Assembly (NCBI GenBank): GCA_014773175.1
Contig: VXCM01000292.1
Coordinates: 53,339-117,338, forward strand
Direction of reading: 5' to 3'
DNA length: 64,000 nucleotides
Source of the DNA: Lucifuga dentata
Taxonomy: Eukaryota; Chordata; Actinopteri; Ophidiiformes; Bythitidae
Shown one piece after another: positions 49,518 to 64,000 of this stretch. Position 1 is the stretch's first letter. Every line of letters starts with the position of its first letter. Made by a program: the position numbers and the translations under genes. Under the pieces are notes generated by a model, which worked only from the letters and a program-made list of their open reading frames with translations, was not told the origin of the DNA and ran no database searches.

Positions 49518-52500
49518 ATGGTCTCTTATTGCCTCCTGTTTTGAAACAAGTCAGAATAGGAAGCCACCTTCTCACGTGATTTGTCCACTGTTGGATTTGT
49601 GAAGGTTCCTCAGATTTTTTGTGTGTTATCTACATTCACTGAATCTGGCATTATGTGTTACTTCATGTTTAATTTTAGTTAGCATGAATAAAACACGGCA
49701 GTGCTGATGGCTAATTAATACTCTTTAGCGTAGAGGGAGGCCATTCATCAGAGTGTTGAAGGGCCAGCATCATCCTGATATAAAGAAACCCTCATAAGCA
49801 CGGAGACAGATGTATTTTTTTAAGTGCTCACAACCATGAATGGCACATCAGAGAATCTGCAGCCTATATTCAAGGTTGTATGATTAAGTACTTATGTTTA
49901 TGGTGTTGTGTAGATGTTGATAAGTGAGAAGGGTAGGGATAATAAGCTTGGCTTCAGCCTACACCTTTTCGGTTGCTGTTGAGATGTTTCTCTGTTTCTC
50001 TTTGTTTTTATGTTGATTTNAAAAAAAAAAAAAGTAAAAAAAGTACTTAATAATTCATTCGGTATTCGTCACAGCTCTGTCTTGGGCATGAAAATCTCAG
50101 ATGAGGGTTTTGTGCTTCTGAGAAATACCTTAATGACTGACACATTCCTTAAGGCACTAAGTGTGTATGCATGTATTGTAGGAATAGTGCACGTGGTGTG
50201 TATGATCATTTATATTATATAAGCAGGTAAACCGAAACCGTGTCTGTTTATGCGAAAACCCATAGTTTTTTTTTTTTTTTTTTTTTTTTTTATTCCAAGC
50301 ATGTGCTGGGGCATTCTTAGAAAGAAAGGGAAGCTTAATGCCATGAAAATGACTTTAGTCAATTGGCTGCCATTCCCAGCACTCAGCCATTATGTTCACA
50401 CTTCACAGAATAACAGCTTTGAGATGATAGCAAGCTGGCAAAGTGCTTCAGGAAACCATCCCACATCCAGAGGGTCATATGTTCAGTTCCCTGCAAGAAG
50501 CAGTTTGTGTGTTTCTGTTCACATGTCTTTTTGCCAGAATGCAGTTCTCACCTGCTGTAGGGATAAAGATATGAAAAGAAATGCATCTGTTATTACACAG
50601 TCAGAATGCTGGTCTGGTTCATAACTTTGAGTAATCCTGCTAACAAACACAGGAAGGAACCACCAGACACCCAGCTAAATCATTGCTGCATCTTATATAA
50701 GTTTGTTTGGGCTTCCCAGGTTAAGAGATCCCTATTTAATTACTGGCATTTATTTTTGTACGAAGCCCATGTTGGAAAATTGCAGCCTGTGAAAAATCGC
50801 AAATAATGACAGATGCTCATCCCAAGTTGCCAGAATCCACAGTTCCATTTACAGCGATATGAAACAGAGATAAGCAGCAAAGTCCGCACATTTGAGAGGC
50901 TATAACCAGCAAATGTGTGAGAATTACCTGAGTAATGTCTTAATACTTAATAAATTATTTGAAATGATTAATTGATAATCAAACTGGGCATTCTTTTTTT
51001 TTCTGTCAATCTGTGAATTGATTACTCAACTAACTGTTTCCTGCTCTAATGTGAAGCTTTATTACGTAGAAAAATGTTATTATTGGATCAGGATTCAATT
51101 ACCTGTTTTGGGAGCAAAAAAAAAATTTAATTGAGACATCCGCATCAGTCTGTTCTTCAGTTGTAAAAGGAGTCTGTGCTTCCTGAGAATCTTTACCAAA
51201 AATGATATCAACACTTGGCTGCCATCTTTATGCATCTGGTCCCGTTTCATATAGGTCACAGTGCATTTCCTTTAAGACTGGCGTATTTACAGTGGGTGTG
51301 ATTGCTAGGATTCTTTAAGAGCAGTGTATTAGGATGATGCTGATACTTTGTGTCTTGGCCTTGGTACTTGTGTCTCACTGTCTGTGCCTGTATGTCAGCT
51401 TGCTTTATGTGAGGCTCTTGGAGCTTTGCTTGCTGCATCTGGCTGATGTGCACAGATATTTCACGGTAGATAGAAAAAGACAGAAATGGGAACAAGAGAT
51501 GTGTGCGTGCGTGTGTGCGTGTGTGTGTGGGGGAGGGTGGAGCTAACTGGAGCAGGATGTCCAGTCTGTAGTTTTATAATGCAAAATGTTTGTATGTGCG
51601 TGTCTGCGCGTTTGCACACACATAGACAACTGTTACAATGTGTATGGGTAGAAATGATGCATCAGTGACTTGGCTTCAACTGTCCAGTGTGTTGGTTTGT
51701 GCGCATGTGTGTTTGCATGTTTGTGTGAGTGAGTGTGGCTGTGACTTAGATGAGCAGCAGGACTAGACAGCTAGCTGTCATCATGACTGTCTTTTTTCCT
51801 GTCTTATCGCCCATCAGCTGTCCATGAGACATAATTGCACACACGCACGCACACACACACACATACAAACACATGAACATGGTATTCCTGGAAGGAGCTC
51901 ATGTTCACTGTGATGTAATATCGAATCAAGCAATGGCTACATCTGCCAATATTGTAAACTTTAAGCTTTACGTCAGTGTAATTTTGTGGTTTTGTTCTTT
52001 TATCGTTTAATACAACTCAATAACGGGTCACTATATGGAAGCTTTGACATGTGCTTATTGGAGTCTATTAGGTATTTCCTGGAAAAAATCCCCTGGCACA
52101 CAGGAAATGATTTTTTTTTTTTTTTCNCCCCCCCCCCCCCCCCCAAACCAACACACACACACACGCACACATGCACACACCAAGCCCACCAGTCAGCCTT
52201 CACCACAGTTGCGCTGTCACTGAATGTCTGTAGCCATCACCTCTAGTCTTTGTGGTTTTTCTGGCAAAGTTGGCACTCGCGAGCTGTTTCTGGGGGGCCA
52301 TTCAGCTTGTTACGTTAAATTGGTGGTAGAAAATTCAGCGAAACAGAGCCTTCTGATTGGCTTCTCAGACAGGCAAATCAATTATTTCACCATTTTTTTA
52401 AATAAAAATTCTCCTTCTTTCCTTCTTTTTCACCTCCACCTGTTCCTTGTTTGACAAAAGCAGCTCAAGTTAAATATTGTCAGTTCATATTCTGATTATT

Positions 52501-52887
52501 AAACACAACTGTTTAATGCAGCTATTTAAAGGGATTCACAGCATCGTGAAAATAGTTGAACTATTTGTTTTGTTTGTATTTATGACATTAAGGGTCTTCC
52601 AGTTTTAATTTTTTGTTTATAAATACAGATCACTGAGATGTAAAATGTAGACACTGTACATCAGGCATTACCTGGTCGTGGTGAGTTGTGAGTTCTCTGT
52701 GGTGTGTTTGAGTGCAACTTTTCATAGAAAACATGAGGTGCGTTGTGAGGAAATCCAAAGCATTTGAATAGTCACTTGCAGCAATTCCTTCTAGTCAGCT
52801 TGGCGTGTCAGGACTCACCATATCAGAGGCACAATAACCTCATAGCCACTATACACTCATTGTCGCCTTCTCTGTTTTCCTTCCCAG

Positions 52888-52992
52888 TTCTAGCTGGCCA
52901 ATGCCGGACCCGTTGTGGATATCTGGTGGCGGTAGCAGCAGTAGTGTGCATGTGAGCTTGATCCCTGCCGCCTAGCCCATGTCCAGCCCATC
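52888..52992 (+). promoter_or_regulatory. taok3: taok3 5'UTR part with upstream reading frames
   Basis: Acceptor TTCCTTCCCAG opens the start-codon exon at 52888. The leader contains a complete 24-codon upstream frame (ATG 52901, stop 52973-52975; [18 protein letters not shown]...) and a second ATG at 52979 that overlaps the main frame. The main ATG at 52993 has A at -3, a better context than the ATG at 52979 (C at -3). Confidence 0.7.
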
Positions 52993-63580
<10,588 letters not shown>

Positions 63581-63905
63581 TGAGTTGATCACACAGTTCT
63601 CCCAACATCACCATTCAAGTCATTTATCCTAGGAAGAAATCTGAAGACTTTACATTTTAATGTAAATGATATTTCAAAGGGACACATCCCACATTACAAA
63701 AAAAAAAAAAAAAAANAAAAAAAAAAAAAAAAGCATAGCTTTTGTAGCATCCAGTATGTGATGAGTTTTAGACTCTTCACATACCAAAAATGCTCATTTA
63801 ATTGCAATTTGAAATAAATTGGCACCTGACATTTTTTCATTCACAGAAAATGAAAGCCTCTAAAATGCTGGTGCAATACCTTCAGTCATCCATAAACCAT
63901 AAACA

Positions 63906-63933
63906 TTAAAGGGCCATACCGGCCATTTTTCAT

Positions 63934-63934
<1 letters not shown>
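63906..63934 (+). mobile_element. MITE family A, left terminus (cut by poly-T)
   Basis: TTAAAGGGCCATACCGGCCA then TTTTTCATG matches the left end of the copy at 38937. The sequence then becomes pure T to the window edge, so the rest of the copy is unseen. Confidence 0.6.

Positions 63935-64000
<66 letters not shown>
63935..64000. repeat. 66-nt poly(T) at window edge
   Basis: Unbroken T to the last base. Possibly an assembly edge artefact, given the homopolymer N joints nearby (63058, 63716). Confidence 0.9.

Larger units (their letters stand above)
15064..52887 (+). other. taok3: Large taok3 first intron(s)
   Basis: About 37.8 kb between the inferred first exon and the start-codon exon. Every longer frame I examined is low complexity, a transposon relic or unsupported. 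Content is microsatellites, LINE tails, hAT-like and Harbinger-like relics, MITEs, and possible extra noncoding exons at 31269-31404 and 42592-42708. Smaller stretches not listed separately (for example 19400-22700, 26200-30100, 35400-38900) show nothing I can support beyond simple repeats. Confidence 0.65.

Overview
The window is vertebrate genomic DNA, almost certainly from a teleost fish. Coding sequence is split into short exons with standard splice signals and separated by long introns. CA/GT microsatellites are dense, and several repeats look like ones common in fish genomes: L2-type LINE tails, a tRNA-derived SINE-like repeat ending in GGATGGATA, hAT-like and Harbinger-like relics, and MITEs. 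Two conserved genes lie head to head, the same divergent SUDS3/TAOK3 arrangement I recall from human chromosome 12q24. That synteny supports both gene names.

Minus strand, 3890-12582: a complete suds3 gene (Sds3 subunit of the Sin3-HDAC corepressor). I could join twelve coding exons in phase to a 318-residue protein. One intron (7776-8080) is an AT-AC, U12-type intron with an intact branch site. Another has a GC donor, and two coding exons are only 20 and 22 nt. Two phase-compatible candidate alternative first exons lie inside intron 1. Below 3890 there is presumed 3'UTR and intergenic DNA with repeats, plus a possible last exon of an unrecognised membrane protein at 1502-1655.

12583-14880: intergenic spacer between the two start regions, with a (CAG)13 tract.

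Plus strand, about 14880 to beyond the right edge: taok3, a Ste20-family MAP3K. A 5' noncoding exon probably ends at 15063. A ~37.8 kb first intron follows, full of transposon relics, microsatellites and at least one plausible further noncoding exon (42592-42708). Coding starts at 52993. Eight coding exons to 63579 give the first ~250 residues, most of the kinase domain; the rest of the gene is outside the window. An out-of-frame 100-codon reading frame starts 14 nt before the kinase start.

The assembly contains sixteen single N bases. Five separate two identical (or nearly identical) 61-65 bp copies and the others sit in homopolymer or low-complexity runs. They look like unmerged contig overlaps, so duplications across them should not be read as biology. 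No tRNA, rRNA, CRISPR array or bacterial feature was seen. I found no convincing new system; the most distinctive items are the AT-AC intron, the possible alternative suds3 starts, the overlapping frame in taok3, and a MITE family with four copies in the window.
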